In this document: positions 1-12,390 of the stretch, in pieces
Layout of the letters: each line of letters starts with the position of its first letter
How positions within the stretch are numbered: position 1 is the stretch's first letter
DNA from: Daucus carota subsp. sativus
Taxonomy: Eukaryota; Streptophyta; Magnoliopsida; Apiales; Apiaceae
Reading direction: 5' to 3'
Assembly (NCBI RefSeq): GCF_001625215.2
Contig: NC_030384.2
Coordinates: 38,846,390-38,910,389 of the forward strand
Length of the DNA: 64,000 nt
Notes under the pieces: generated by a model
Told to the model about the DNA's origin: nothing
Database searches by the model: none
The model's input: the letters and a program-made list of their open reading frames with translations, nothing else
Made by a program: the position numbers and the translations under genes

Positions 1-1256
1 CTTCACTCCTAGAGACTTAAAGAATGTAGTTAGTTTTTTGAACACCTGAAAGTTGAAGAGAAGTCAAACTATCAGAAAATTACATCTGCGATACGCACCA
101 CTTATGTTTTAGTTATTTTAATTTATAAGAGTGAATGCAAAATATCTGCAGGCAGTACAACACTAACATTATACTCATGCCAAACTTGATTGCATAACCT
201 GGATACAAATATGAAAAATTAATAAATTGTAAAATTACATATTTCACACCTGTAGGGAAGAAAGCCCAAAGTACTCTGCAAGGGAAGCCCTAGATTGGGG
301 AGACAAAGAGACAATTACAATCTTCCCTTTATCGATACTTGAAAGGAACTCATCTAAACTCTGCTTCTCAAGCATAACTGTCTCGGCAGAAGTGATGCAT
401 CCACTACGACCACAAAAAAAGAATTCAATTTCAGCATATTCCAGAAGGTACAAAAAATATACAACTCGAAACAATACAACAAACACCTAGACCCATCACT
501 CTCATGTTGAGATGATTGTAGTTCATAACCTTAAGATAGTTTACTTATCGTAACCTAAATTGTCAATATCTAGTAACCCAAAAGGTAATACTTCTTTCAC
601 AATAAAATATATTCCCCTTAGCCCACAACAACTAACCAATTTCATTGCAAATAACTAAAATTCATCAAAAACTAAAAAACAGCACTCCAAGAATTGCATA
701 TTTAAACTTCAGAGAGTAAGTACCTGCACGCTAAACAATCCTTGAGTGAAATCTTTACCGGCTCCACTTGCATTTCTTTAGGAGCATTCACAACCTTCGG
801 ACCATTCTTTTTTAAGTTCTAAACAAAAGATATTCAGAGCAACTACTATTAGAGTCATCCAAAAATTCAAAACTTGCCCAATTTTTATTTACTCCAGCCA
901 GAACAATATATTTAAAAATAAATAAAAAATTTGCCCACTTTTCATCCTAATATATTCCAAGGAACAATCCCAAAGTTGTCATAACAAGCAAATAATCACT
1001 ATCTTCACATGAAAATCAAAACTTTAAATTACTAGTAATCAATTTATTGACCTAATAACACATAAATCAGTTTCAGTAATAATAATAACAACAAAATAAT
1101 CGAATCTTTAAAAAAAAAAAGGGGAAAAGGAGAAAGAAAAATTACCCCCAATCTATCAGTGGGTTTAGAATTCAAAGAAACAACACAGCCCTGTGAAGGT
1201 GCTATATAATCATTCAGGTCTCCAATCCTTAGCGTTGCTGAGAATTTCTCTGACAT
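1..1256 (-). CDS. NAR1: NAR1, cytosolic Fe-S cluster assembly factor (5' part, truncated by window edge)
   Basis: Four exons read on the minus strand: 1256-1146, 818-724, 403-250 and 45-1, all with GT/AG borders and matching phases, giving about 135 N-terminal residues. The gene continues past position 1. The start MSEKFSATLRIGDLNDYIAPS and the later stretch SGCITSAETVMLEKQSLDEF match the NAR1/NARFL (iron-only hydrogenase-like) family. Cys24 and the DCLACSGC motif across the exon 2/3 junction are the conserved N-terminal [4Fe-4S] ligands. In the family, NAR1 works in the cytosolic iron-sulfur assembly (CIA) pathway, passing Fe-S clusters to cytosolic and nuclear proteins such as DNA polymerases and helicases. 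The C-terminal cluster domain is outside the window. The start is the first Met and fits the family N-terminus. It is divergently arranged with the PTP gene, with about 1.2 kb between the two ATGs. Confidence 0.93.
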
Positions 1257-2490
1257 ATCTTCTTTTATCTATCTCTTTCTTCAACTCAAATAACAGAGTG
1301 TTTATCAAGTACTTGTGTAATTGTATGTGTAGTTAGATGGACACAACAACAGAAAGTAAACAAGATGTATAAATATGTATCTGCCCTATGTCGGTAAATT
1401 GTATTCTTGTATCTATTGTCGCCGTTGTGATATTTCTGTATTGACTGCAAAAAACTCTGCAGCCCAGAAATTTTATGTATTCAGATTATTTTTCTTTCGC
1501 TAAATATATTCGCATTCGCATTTTTTTTATTAACGGGTTTCATTTGAACAAATAATAACGGAGATGCTATAAAAAATTGTGGAACGACTTTTATTTTTTT
1601 TATTTATATAATGGTGTTGTTTGATTAAACCTATTTTTTAGGAATAAGAGCTTATTTCTTTACAAAAATACAAATAAAACTCTACTTTTTAAAAATAAAT
1701 ATGTATGGACAAATAATCAGTCCAAATAGTCAAATTTTAAATTAATATGAAATTGTTTTCTTCTTTCAAAAATCAGAATAAAAAGCAAATGAGCTGATCA
1801 ACGACCGAACTCTAATAATAAAAGAGTGCAAAATGCTAATGCAAAGTAGAGTTGGTAGAATGATTCTGTTTGCTAGGAAGCATACAAACAGAGTAGGTCA
1901 TAGATCGGCTAGAATTGCCGGTACGTTAAATGGCTTCGTAGATATTTCGTCTACTCCATCATTTTTGTTGGAGACATTATTGTCGGACATGTTGATAAAT
2001 TAATGAATATTTTCGGATATGTTGATAAATTAATGAATAGTTGCTTTTTTTTAAAAAAAATGACGGAACTCTAATTAGTTGACATTTTAAAATTTAAATC
2101 TAGAACTTGAAAATAAAAATCGACTAATCAACAACCAAACTACAATCTCATGACATTTTAAAAAGAAAATCTAGAACCAAAGAGCATATATTTCTGTAAA
2201 TACAGCGATGTTGGGTGGTGAACTTTTTATTAATTTATAACAAGTGTATGTTTGGTTCAAGTAGTGCAATGTTAGATAGACAACGATGAATGTTCGGTAC
2301 AGATCATTACATTAATGTATAAATCATAATCATTGTCATAAACAAAAGTATTTAATTAATCTGAAGCCTGAGCATAAAGAAAAATTGCAAGTTGAACATT
2401 GGTTTGCCACTGTTTAAAGGCCAAGACTACTTGATATGATCATATAACTACCCTACTACAGACAATCTTATTCCTTGCCGGAAATCGGAA
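1257..2490. other. Shared upstream region of NAR1 and PTP1
   Basis: AT-rich head-to-head intergenic region holding the leaders and probably the promoters of both genes. The only structure I see is a two-copy direct repeat of about 31 bp (ATGTTGATAAATTAATGAAT core) at about 1982-2040. No recognisable transposon ends were found. Confidence 0.5.
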
Positions 2491-5400
2491 ATGTCGTTCG
2501 CCGCGGAGTCCAAATCCGTCAAGACCACCACCGGGAAGTCATCTACAAGTATGGCAGCAGTGAATACATTGGACAATGATGTGAAACTGAGTTTATTACC
2601 TCGTCAGATTAAGTACTGTTCAGAAGCTCTCAAGTTTCTCAAGAACAAGAGAGTATACCAGAGTGAATTACTGGATGCTGAGTTTGCTTCTTTGCCGCAA
2701 CGGGTCAAAGTTATTGTAATGTCTCTTTCTTTTGGCTTCTTGATTATTGGTTTCTATTCATGCGTTGTTATTGATTATTGGTTACAAGTTATTAGCCTTT
2801 CTGTGTGGATATCATAGATAGAACCCAAGTTCTTCGTTTTCTATTAGTTTGAAATTAGTACTTTTAGACCATTTAGCAACTAAAATCAATTTTCTAAAAG
2901 TGCATGTTAGAAAAGTACTGTTGTATTCACTGCCATATTTGTGAGTCTTTTCTCTCTTGTTCCTATAACTAGTGGAAGTGGCTTTGCGAGAAAGAGTACC
3001 TTACTCTTCATGTGGTCACTGATCCTTGTATTCTCATTCTCAGGTGAATGGTTTAGAAATGCTGGAAGCACCGCATAGGTTTTCGGTGGCTTACAGCGAA
3101 AAGAATTTGAACAAGAACCGTTATACAGATGTTGTACCATGTATGCTTTTATATTTTTATCTTTATAGAAGTTATTATAGCTCTGTCTTTCTTGTCGCTC
3201 TTTTAGTATATATTAATTTTGTCAAAAATATATATAAATTGCTTAACAGTTGACACAAACTTGGTCCGCTTGAATCCGTGCAAGGATTATCGACCATCAG
3301 CTACAGGATATATCAATGCAAGCTTTCTCATGGTAGATTTATATGTTATTGAATTACTGGATTTTATTATTATTATCGGTAGCTCTTTCATAACAGTATA
3401 ACTCTGAGAATCTGCATTTAGGCTTCTCCATCTGAGAATGTTTCACAGTTCATAGCCGCACAAGGTCCATTGCCCGTACACAGTCCACATGCCACACAAG
3501 GTACCATATTGCCCTCACAAGGTCAGATACCAGACACCTACGAAGATTTTTGGGAGATGGTACTCCAGCATCGTTGCCCTGTAATTGTGATGCTTACTCC
3601 ATTTGCTGATGATAAAAAGGTATTCAATGTTGTAGAATTCAGATAATCTCTCTGATTCTCATAATTAAGCATTTAAACAGTAAATTTTGTTACTGAAATT
3701 TCTCTAATTTGTTGTTCAAGATCAGAGAATAAGAAAACGATGAACTGTATAGTTATCACCCATTCCATCTAATAAGTTTAAAGACATGAATTTTAAACTT
3801 TATTTATCGATGCCAAGAGAAGAGAACTGGGAGTCCCTTAAGTGAGGGTTAGCCTTCTAATAACACATATGTCAGGACTTTAAATTTATAGTGCTACGAA
3901 GTTTGATCAAACTGTCTGCTCAGACACATGATGCCTTTCAGTCTGTAGTAGTATGAGATATACCTTAACAAGTAAAATATACTGATTTAGCACTGTAGCT
4001 GATAACAAGAGGTATGCACTCTGTGTTTGTCTAAGGCCCCCGGCAAACCTTAATACCTTCAAACACCAGATTTACATGAAGAACCTGTCACTAAATTCCA
4101 AGATTTGATGTCATATATATTTTAGTTTATGAGTCACAACTTTAAAACTAGTTGCAGTTGATTGAGGAAGACTTGGAGATTGACTCTGTTGGTGCATTAA
4201 TCAGCAGAAGTAGTATGAGACCAAATATTATTTATAGTATTCAGTGCTTATCAGATCAAATAATTGCATATTTTGACCTTTTCTTTTGTGCCATAAAATT
4301 CATATTATAAACTGCTAGTGGGGATGGAGATAACCACCATCTTTATTGTTTTCATGTCAATTGCTGATAAATTTTTTGATTCTGAGACAAATACTAGTGG
4401 TATATTAACTTTTATGAGAACAAAATATTTATACACATCTTCTTTGTTTTTTCCATTTGTTGTAGCTCTTAATTCCTTCTTCTACTGAGTTTTCTTTTGC
4501 AGAAGAAAAAATGTGGAGACTATTTTCAGACAGATGATGGTCCAAGAGAATTTGGCAATATATGTGTCACTACTATATCAACAGAGACGACCCCAGATTC
4601 CTTGGTCCTGCGTAATCTGGAGGTGAAGTACAAAGAGGTAAGATCGTGATTGGATAAAATAAAGGGATGCAGAAGTATTTTTGAGCTAAATAGTTTCTCC
4701 ACCAAAATACTGAACAAGCATGTTAAAATTTTCATGCCTAGGTTCTAGTCTCTATTGTCTGGTACTAAAAAAGACGAAGGCAGTGTTTGTCAGTTACTAC
4801 CATGATACTTACTTCCTAGTGAGCGAGCTGCTTAATTTGAAATAAATTGCACTGTGATCAAATAGATAACTAGTACACATTGAATTATTTGTCTTGTGTT
4901 GCGGAATATATCTTGTTCATTCTTGTAAAGACGCTGTTCCTTATGACAGAAGATGGATTGACTGTTTCATCTGTACTTTCTGTGTTTTAGTCAGAAGAGC
5001 CCCCACTGTCGGTTTTGCATATTCTATATCTTGATTGGCCTGATGACGGAGTTCCCAAAGGCACCCTTACTCTTCGTAAGATTTGGAGAAGATTAAGTAC
5101 TGTGCTGCCTATCAAAGGACCTATCGTGGTGCACTGCAGGTTGGCTCTGCAGTCTAATTAAATATCCCCTCTATTTGGGAAGACATTAATTTATCTATGT
5201 ACATCTTAGGCAATTTCTACTACTTTACAGTGCAGGTATAGGTAGAACTGGAGCTTATTGCACTGTCCACAATACTATGCAGAGGATTCTGATCGGGGAT
5301 ATGTCCGCTTGGAATATTGGTGAAACTGTAAAGACATTCAGGTCACAGCGAATAGGAATGATTCAGACAAAGGTATGTAGTGCTGGTCTTGCGGTTCAGT

Positions 5401-5749
5401 GTCCTAGTGCAAAAATCAAATTATGAACGCTATCCAGTAATGAATATTCAAACAATTGCCTGAATTTTTGTAAAGAAATAACAATGAATGGTAATATATA
5501 GTCTGGGAATATTCTGATTCATCTGATATCTAAAGATAATGTCCGAGGATAAATTAATACTCTTACGATCATCATGAAAAGCTTTAGATTTCATTAATTC
5601 TGCATGCACGGCGTGTTTTACTTTAATTCTTAGGTTAATTACATATTATGATGATTATTGTTCAGGAACAATATGATTACTGCTATGATGCTGTCATCGA
5701 AGAACTAGAAGACATTGTCTCAGAACACTGTGGTCACACGAGTTGTTGA
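2491..5749 (+). CDS. PTP1: PTP1-like cytosolic protein tyrosine phosphatase
   Basis: Eight exons: 2491-2703, 3044-3140, 3250-3332, 3422-3619, 4503-4637, 4991-5139, 5231-5372 and 5666-5749, all with GT/AG borders and consistent phases, for 366 aa. Classical PTP motifs appear in order: KNRY (95-98), GYINAS, IAAQGP (142-147), YEDFWEM (171-177), the WPD loop DWPDDGVP (257-264) with its general-acid Asp, the P-loop [10 protein letters not shown] with catalytic Cys291 and Arg297, and QTKEQY near the end. This is the plant PTP1 family, which dephosphorylates tyrosine on MAP kinases and other signalling proteins. The family is usually about 340 aa. The extra length is partly a 19-residue insertion (150-168) between the QGPLP and DFWEM motifs. 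All catalytic residues are present, so the gene looks functional. Start: first ATG in the leader. Confidence 0.93.
3476..3532 (+). repeat. 57-nt in-frame insertion in PTP1 exon 4
   Basis: Residues 150-168, between AAQGPLP and DTYEDFWEM, are absent from the usual family spacing, where QGPLP is followed directly by xTxxDFW. The stretch and its left flank contain three CACAAGGT blocks, which suggests slippage or micro-duplication. The frame is kept. Confidence 0.6.
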
Positions 5750-6830
5750 TGGTGTCCTCATTACTTCCGGGGTTTTGGTTTATGCTTGGTTTGCTTTTTG
5801 AATGTATTTGAAGGGCAAATCACATGGCATTCCCTTGATAAATCTGCACTCTGCAAACCTTGAATATTTGTTTGGACATTTACCCTGATCTTTGAAGCTT
5901 CCTATTATATAATGAGTTTGTTAATTTGGTTTGTGGTATGTTGTTTTTTAATCTTGTTTCGAATCTTTGATCCTTACTTTTTTTTTTTTTTTTGAATGAA
6001 TCTTTGATCCTTACTTAAACTTGGTTTAGTGGTTTACTCTCATACTGACCGGTCTAAGCAGATGGCTGTAAATTAGAGTATCATTTCTTTTAAGCCCATC
6101 TTTTGCTAACTGATCCGCGGAGTCATTGAGGGAACGATCTATGCGAGCCAGATTAATTTGATGTATCAGACCCATTTACTGGGCCTGTGAGTATTGCAGA
6201 ATATCGTGCAAAATATTGGGCCGGCTTCATAAAGTCCGGTGAGCTGGGATTTGCCTGGGTGACTTATATTATATATGATAGACGGAGTAGACGCACCTCA
6301 AATGACTTTGCGGTAAGAAGCGCGTTTGCATGTGCTAAGTTAATTTCGATTTTTTAAGTCAAAAATTATATATTTATTTAATAAGCTGGAAGTCGATTTA
6401 GAGTCATTTAAAATTAGAGGCTGATTGAATATATTTTTTAATTAATTTATTATTTTATATTTTTCTGATGAAAATTAACTTCAATACTAAAATAAATTAG
6501 CAAATTTATTATTATATTTTTATTATATATAACTCATAAAGCATTTACAATATGTTTATAATTTAACGAAGACTCCCAGTTACTGTCATCTCCCCGCCAC
6601 GTTTCAAGAGGACAGCGATCTGCAAGGCTGCAATAAATAGAATTATATGCATGAAAGTTACTACCGATGACTCGATGAGTCGGTGACACTTGACATGCAG
6701 AGCAGAAGTACTTATATCATGTACTTTTACTTGCCGTAAATGGGAAATTATTTGAAACAAAGATGTACACAAAAATAACGTACTACTAAAAAGGTAAATC
6801 TGACCTCAAATAGTGAAGTGAAGTTTAATA

Positions 6831-7075
6831 CTCCCTCCGTCCCACCATGTTCTTTACGTTACTTTTCGGCACGCATTTTAAGGCTCCTATAAAATATACC
6901 TACATTATATATATATTTTTAAAATAAATCTTGAAAAAAAGTTTGATGTCTAAACTTTTATTCAGAAAAAAAATAAGAAAAAAATAATTTTAAAAATATT
7001 ATTGACCTATTCTTTATAAGAGCCTCAAAATGCGTGCAAACAGTGAACGTAAACTACATGGTGGGACGGAGGGAG
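6831..7075. mobile_element. Stowaway-type MITE (Tc1/mariner)
   Basis: 245 bp bounded by CTCCCTCCGTCCCACCATG and its inverted copy CATGGTGGGACGGAGGGAG, flanked by TA on both sides (6829-6830 and 7076-7077). The TIR sequence and TA target duplication are the Stowaway hallmark. Confidence 0.88.
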
Positions 7076-7126
7076 TACAGTACTTCCATCGTATCTACCC
7101 TTCTTCTGGGGACAGATTTATTTCTA

Positions 7127-7377
7127 CTCCCTCCGTCCCAATCAATAGTATACATTGGGGGACGGGGGCGCGGCACGGACTTTAATGCTTCAATATAATA
7201 TAGTTTTATAAATTATTTTTAAGATTTTCTTTTTCTGTATAAAAGTATAACATTTATACTTTTATACAAAAAAATAAAATCTTAAAAATAAGTTGTAGAA
7301 CTATGTTTTATAAGCGCCTTAAAAAGCGTGTCGAGCAGTGAAAAAGAAACGTATACAATTGAATGGGACAGAGGGAG
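7127..7377. mobile_element. Stowaway-type MITE (second copy)
   Basis: 251 bp from CTCCCTCCGTCCCA to TGGGACAGAGGGAG, with TA duplications at 7125-7126 and 7378-7379. It lies only about 50 bp from the previous MITE. Its interior (AATATAGTTTTATAAATT and TTAAGATTTTCT blocks) is shared with the degenerate element at 21785-21978. Confidence 0.85.
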
Positions 7378-8973
7378 TAACAAATTAGCTCAACTTATTA
7401 ATGATGTTTGAATTTGCTTTTTATAGTACTGTTCATGAAACACCTACTTTTCTTCCATTATTGCATCCTCCGAGATCCGACAACAGGATCAAGTGATACA
7501 CAAAGTCCGAACCAATTATTGATTTTGGTAGTCCTCTGAATGCCATAAATTTAACTGAAAGCTCTTCGTCATCTTCCACAATCGCCTTCGCCACCCTTCA
7601 AATTACGTATTTATGCTATAGTGTCTATCGTCGATATTATAACTGATATATGGGTCTCTTCATTTTATAATACATTTCAAGAAGCTTTCTAATATTGATT
7701 AAAATATATCTCACAACCTATCCTTTATCATAAATATTTTGACAAACTTATTTTTATGAAACTTACTAACATAATTCAATAAAATTACACTAATCCAAAC
7801 ACACAATTTAAATAAAGAAATCTATATCATCAAATATAAATCAAAACAAAAATATTGCAAGTCACGGGATCTAGGTTGACTTGTTGAGGGACTTTTTGAC
7901 CTGAAATATATATACATATATATAAATACATATGATTACACTTGAGAATCATTGTTATGATGAAATTCAACTCTAAAAATTCATTTTAGATCTTATATTA
8001 ATCTTTCACTACTATTGATTTTTAATATTTTATGATTATCTTTATCCTAATCTCATCATCTGTCATCTCCAACAACCACCGAATTCCATTTTCTGTCACC
8101 ACCGTCTTTGGCGCCGGCGACCATCTGAAAATCACTACCAATAGCAAATATAAAAAATCGAAACTATCCCATAAACAAAATACAGGTTGTGATTAAATCT
8201 AAGAATAAAAAGTGTGGTTGAGGTATGATCTCATATCTTTTATTAATATGGGATCTCATTTAAAGAATAAGAGGCGAGATCTCATATTTTATCTTGCTTA
8301 ATATGGATGCTCACTTAAGCATAATCTTTTTTTGAAAAAATTTGAAATAATAAGATTTTTTTTTATTATAATCAATTATTATACCATTCTTTAAACAATA
8401 TTTCAAATATCTGCTCAACAACATATTTCGGACGAATGAGCCCCTTAATCATGTATTGTACAACATATTTGTCCAATTTTAATTATATTTTTAAATCTCA
8501 CATGGCTCTTATTTAATAAATTATTGAAATTCTAAAAACGGTCTAAATATTTTGTGTGATGGCATTTCATGTTAATATATTTTATGATACATGCATTAAT
8601 TTATAAAGCTTATTTGAAATATGTTCATTTTATGTACATTTAAATTCGTCGCACACATTTACAAATTGTATAATTTTATAGTTAAACTTAAACGAACTGT
8701 ATATAAAATGAAGAGAGTATATTCCCGTTTTGCCGACTAGTTAGTAGTTAAGACAACAAAATAATTAGAGAGGATTCTGCCAAAAAACAAATAAATTAGA
8801 GACGATCTTATATCCTAACAAACATTCAAACTCTCTTAAAAATTTAGTAAAAATTTTCATCTACCATTCTCCGAAAATATACCACAAAAAATCCCAAGAT
8901 TCCATCTACCCCATCGTTTCAAAATAGATTCTTCTAAATATCCAACTACCCGCCATTATTACCTCCCCTCAAT

Positions 8974-8980
8974 TATAAAA
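8974..8980 (+). promoter_or_regulatory. TATA box of KDSI
   Basis: TATAAAA 77 bp before the ATG, followed by a C/T-rich stretch. Spacing fits a transcription start near 9005. Confidence 0.55.
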
Positions 8981-9050
8981 CCCCCATCTTTCTGCTTCCT
9001 CCAAAAATCGGATCTTTAACTCAAATTCGGATCCATTTCAAGATCCGAAA

Positions 9051-11069
9051 ATGGGTTCTCTCTCTTCTTACTCAGACCTCTCAATTCAGCAAACCCAATT
9101 CAATGTAGATCCCAATAATCTCACCAATCTCTTCAAATCCCAGCAAAAGTATTTGAATTATTTTTTTCAAAATCTTGATCTTTCTCAAACCCTAGTTTTT
9201 ACACAAACCCTTTTGAATTCCAATGGCACTATATTCTTTTCTGGCATTGGCAAGTCGGGTTTTGTGGCCCAGAAGATTTCTCAGACGCTTGTTTCTCTCG
9301 GCATTCGAGCCGGGTTTTTGTCCCCTGTTGATGCTCTTCATGGGGACATTGGAATCTTGAATGGGAATGATATTTTGGTTATGTTTAGTAAGAGTGGGAA
9401 TACGGAGGAGTTGTTGAAATTGGTGCCTTGTGTTAAGGCTAAAGGGGTTTATTTGATTTCTGTTACTTCTCTTCAGACTAATGCATTGATGAATGTTTCT
9501 GATCTTAATGTGTTTTTGCCTCTGGAGAGGGAGTTGTGCCCTTTTGATCTGGCTCCGGTTACGTCCACAGCCATTCAGATGGTGTTTGGGGATACCGTGG
9601 CCATTGCAATGATGAGTGCTAGAAATTTGAGTAAGAATGAGTATGCTTCGAATCATCCGGCTGGGAGGATTGGGAAAAGTTTGATATTTAAGGTTGGTGA
9701 GGGTTCATTATATATATAGTACATTTTTGTTTTGATTGAGTTGATATTTATCTATTGTAGAGGTTGTGAATTTAATTATGTCATTGTCATGTCGTTTGTT
9801 GCGGGAAAGATATTTACTTTTTTGTTTTAGATCTGGAGGATCCGTATGCTATGTTTGTTCTATGATTTCTGCATTTAAGGCTAATATTTGCATATATTTT
9901 GCTGGTCAAAACCATTTCAAACTTGAAATGTGACACTAGAAAATGTGTCAACTGAAATTTAAACATTTACTGTAAAGCGTGGTCATGTCATTTTAAGCAA
10001 TATATAAACAAAAGAGGAAATTTGGAAGAATCATACATGCATTTTAGATTAATCTTGTATGAGTTTGCAGCACACTTGTACTCCTGACATCATAGTAAAT
10101 AGTTTGGTTGTAAGTATTAATTTTGTATAGTTTGGTTGTAAGTATTAATTTTGTGCACTTTGTGTATGGAAATCATGGTTCTTGACAGTAGATTGCTAGT
10201 CAGATTATAATGTATGGTGAATATATAATTGAGCTTAAATGTTTGTATTAGCTGGTTGTCGTACTTAATGCCCGCAACATATCAAGTTATTTTTTTAATT
10301 AAGATTATATATTTGCAGTGGCTTGACTGGATTCTTTATGTTTCAGGTGAAAGATGTTATGAAAAAGCATGGTGAACTTCCGATCTGCAAGGAAGGTGAC
10401 TTAATAATGGATCAGCTAGTAGAGCTAACTAGCAAAGGATGTGGGTGCCTTCTTATCATCTCTGATAAAAACCAGCTGATCGGCACATTCACTGATGGTG
10501 ATTTGAGGCGGACTCTAAAAGCCAGTGGGGAGGGAATTTTTAAAATGACAGTGGGTGAGATGTGCAATAGGTAATACTGCTCTTTCCTTTTCTTTCAAGA
10601 GAATTATCTTCTGAGCACAATATATCTGTTGATAAATTCTGTGGTTCGAATTCTAAGCACGTGCTTTTTAGTCGATTTGAGTAACATCACAAGTATGTTT
10701 ACTTGAATCGCCAATCACAATGATGCTTTACTTCTTATCACCCAATATTTCCTTATATATCAGGGGAAATATCACAAATTCTTCTCATATCAATATTGCT
10801 TGACTTATATTATAGACACATATAATTGAAATAATTTGTGTATTCGTACAGTGCTATTTAGGATTCTTAGTCTAAATGTGTATTGAGGAAACTTCCTTTC
10901 ATAACTTTGCAGGCACCCTAGGACGATTGGGCCTGATTTTATGGCAGTTGAGGCAATGCAGAAGATGGAGGCTCCGCCTTCTCCAGTTCAATTCTTGCCA
11001 GTCATTAATCAGAATAACATCCTTATTGGTATAGTTACACTACATGGTTTGGTCTCAGCTGGCTTGTAA
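9051..11069 (+). CDS. SETH3: Probable arabinose-5-phosphate isomerase (KdsD/SETH3 type)
   Basis: Three exons: 9051-9692, 10347-10570 and 10913-11069, with GT/AG borders and phases that join into 340 aa. The N-terminal half is a SIS sugar-phosphate isomerase domain with GIGKSG (65-70), the [10 protein letters not shown] phosphate-binding loop, and NHPAGRIGK at its end. Exons 2 and 3 encode two CBS domains (about 218-275 and 283-338). This is the KdsD/GutQ family. The enzyme interconverts ribulose-5-phosphate and arabinose-5-phosphate, the first step toward Kdo, a sugar of rhamnogalacturonan II in the plant cell wall. The Arabidopsis orthologue is SETH3. No transit peptide is evident. Intron 1 contains a 28-bp tandem duplication. 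The start is the first ATG after a TATA box and short leader. Confidence 0.93.
10101..10156. repeat. 28-bp tandem duplication in KDSI intron 1
   Basis: AGTTTGGTTGTAAGTATTAA plus TTTTGTAT/G occurs twice back to back with a 28-bp period. Confidence 0.85.
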
Positions 11070-12235
11070 ATGTTGTATGCTGTCTTCTGTGTACCATTTT
11101 ATTGTTGATCAGGGTTGTAAGTTTACCATATTGTAATGTTGTGTATCTATTCTTTTATATAAACTGTAAAGTAGTTGAGGGTTCAGGTTTATGCTTGAAA
11201 ACTTGTCCTTGCAGTGACACTATGTTCAGAACTGCAGATGTATTGCATTTTTTGATCAATAAAAGTCTGAAGACTACTTTTCGATCATAAGTTGTATACT
11301 CATATCAAATCCTAAGTCCCCCCGTCCCCCAACCACACACACAAACTCCTCTCCTTCATAATTGTCTCGCTTCCTGGATATCAATGAAAACTAGATGGTT
11401 CTGTAATATGTCTTTTATATTCTATTATCAATAACCAGTGTAGCAAGTTTATAATAAGTAGAACACGTAATAAGACTCTGGAACACTCATTTTCTGTCCA
11501 GGACAGAAGTAAATCATACTAATTACGGTTTTACAGGTCTACTGTACACCAATATATAAAGGCTGAACATTTACAAAGTGTATTGTCTAATTCTTCATTG
11601 TAAGTATTTGCTCCATAATGTTCTGGGATGGTTCTGTCTCCTTGAAGTTTCCCTTTGTTAATTTTCTTCTTGTCGCTTGTAAGATTATACATTTACGTTG
11701 TAACAAACACTGCCTGTATATATCAATTCCCACTTTGATAGCAAGTCAATCAGATTTTAATCCGAGACTGTATGTGCATTTGTCTGGAAGATTGAGGTTG
11801 TAAAACATTTGTACTGTTAGTTTTTTAGGGACAGAATGCAGATTACAGGGCACTACATAGCCTATATTTGCTTTCCCGGTCTTTGCTGTTTTTAATACAT
11901 TATTTTTTATCGGAATTGAGTTTATATAATCGTGTATGTGTACTTGTTCTAGAGCAGGATCTATAAAATCTGGAACATTTGACTTGGATACATAGAATGT
12001 TATTGTGAAATGATCATCTATGACTAGGCAATCTACAAATAGCTGCAAAGAATTGCATTTCTGGGGAGATATTTGCATTCTATTCCTCATATCAGATGAG
12101 GGGTCTAGCTGATGGCTGATTCTACCAGATAACAGCAGAACATCGGCCACCTCACTCAGCAATGTTATAAGCAAAATGCTTAAGGTATGTACTCAGTCTG
12201 ACGCTTGATGCTATTCTTTATCAAAAATGTGCTCT

Positions 12236-12390
12236 AGAGTGGGTGAAAGTCCTTGCTTTAATGCTGGGGGTTTAACCGAAACAGCTTCTGTTCTTCTTGG
12301 GGTTGGGGTAAGGTATCCGTATATATGACCCTCTAAAGATCCTACTTCTGAATGGCACATATATTTGTTATATTCGGTTTGGTTTGGTTT
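12236..12390 (+). mobile_element. TS-like SINE 3' fragment
   Basis: Contains GGGGTTGGGGTAAGGTATCC followed by GTATATATGACCCTC and a degenerate ACCCC/CACTT-like tail. This resembles the conserved 3' region of tobacco TS-type tRNA-derived SINEs (GGGGTAAGGTCTGCGTACA core). The Pol III boxes are not clear, so it is probably decayed and incomplete. Confidence 0.45.

Larger units (their letters stand above)
5750..9050. other. Intergenic region, PTP1 to KDSI
   Basis: Holds the PTP1 3' UTR, two adjacent Stowaway-type MITEs (listed separately) and AT-rich DNA up to the KDSI promoter. No coding exon was recognised on either strand. Confidence 0.5.

Noticed and set aside
9192..9656. 154-aa open frame on the minus strand inside KDSI exon 1
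   Set aside because: Antisense shadow of a confidently identified exon; no family resemblance.
11746..12174. 142-aa minus-strand frame downstream of KDSI
   Set aside because: No recognised domain, no splice partners, and adjacent to a SINE fragment. Could be a decayed gene piece, but nothing supports it; a protein database search would decide.
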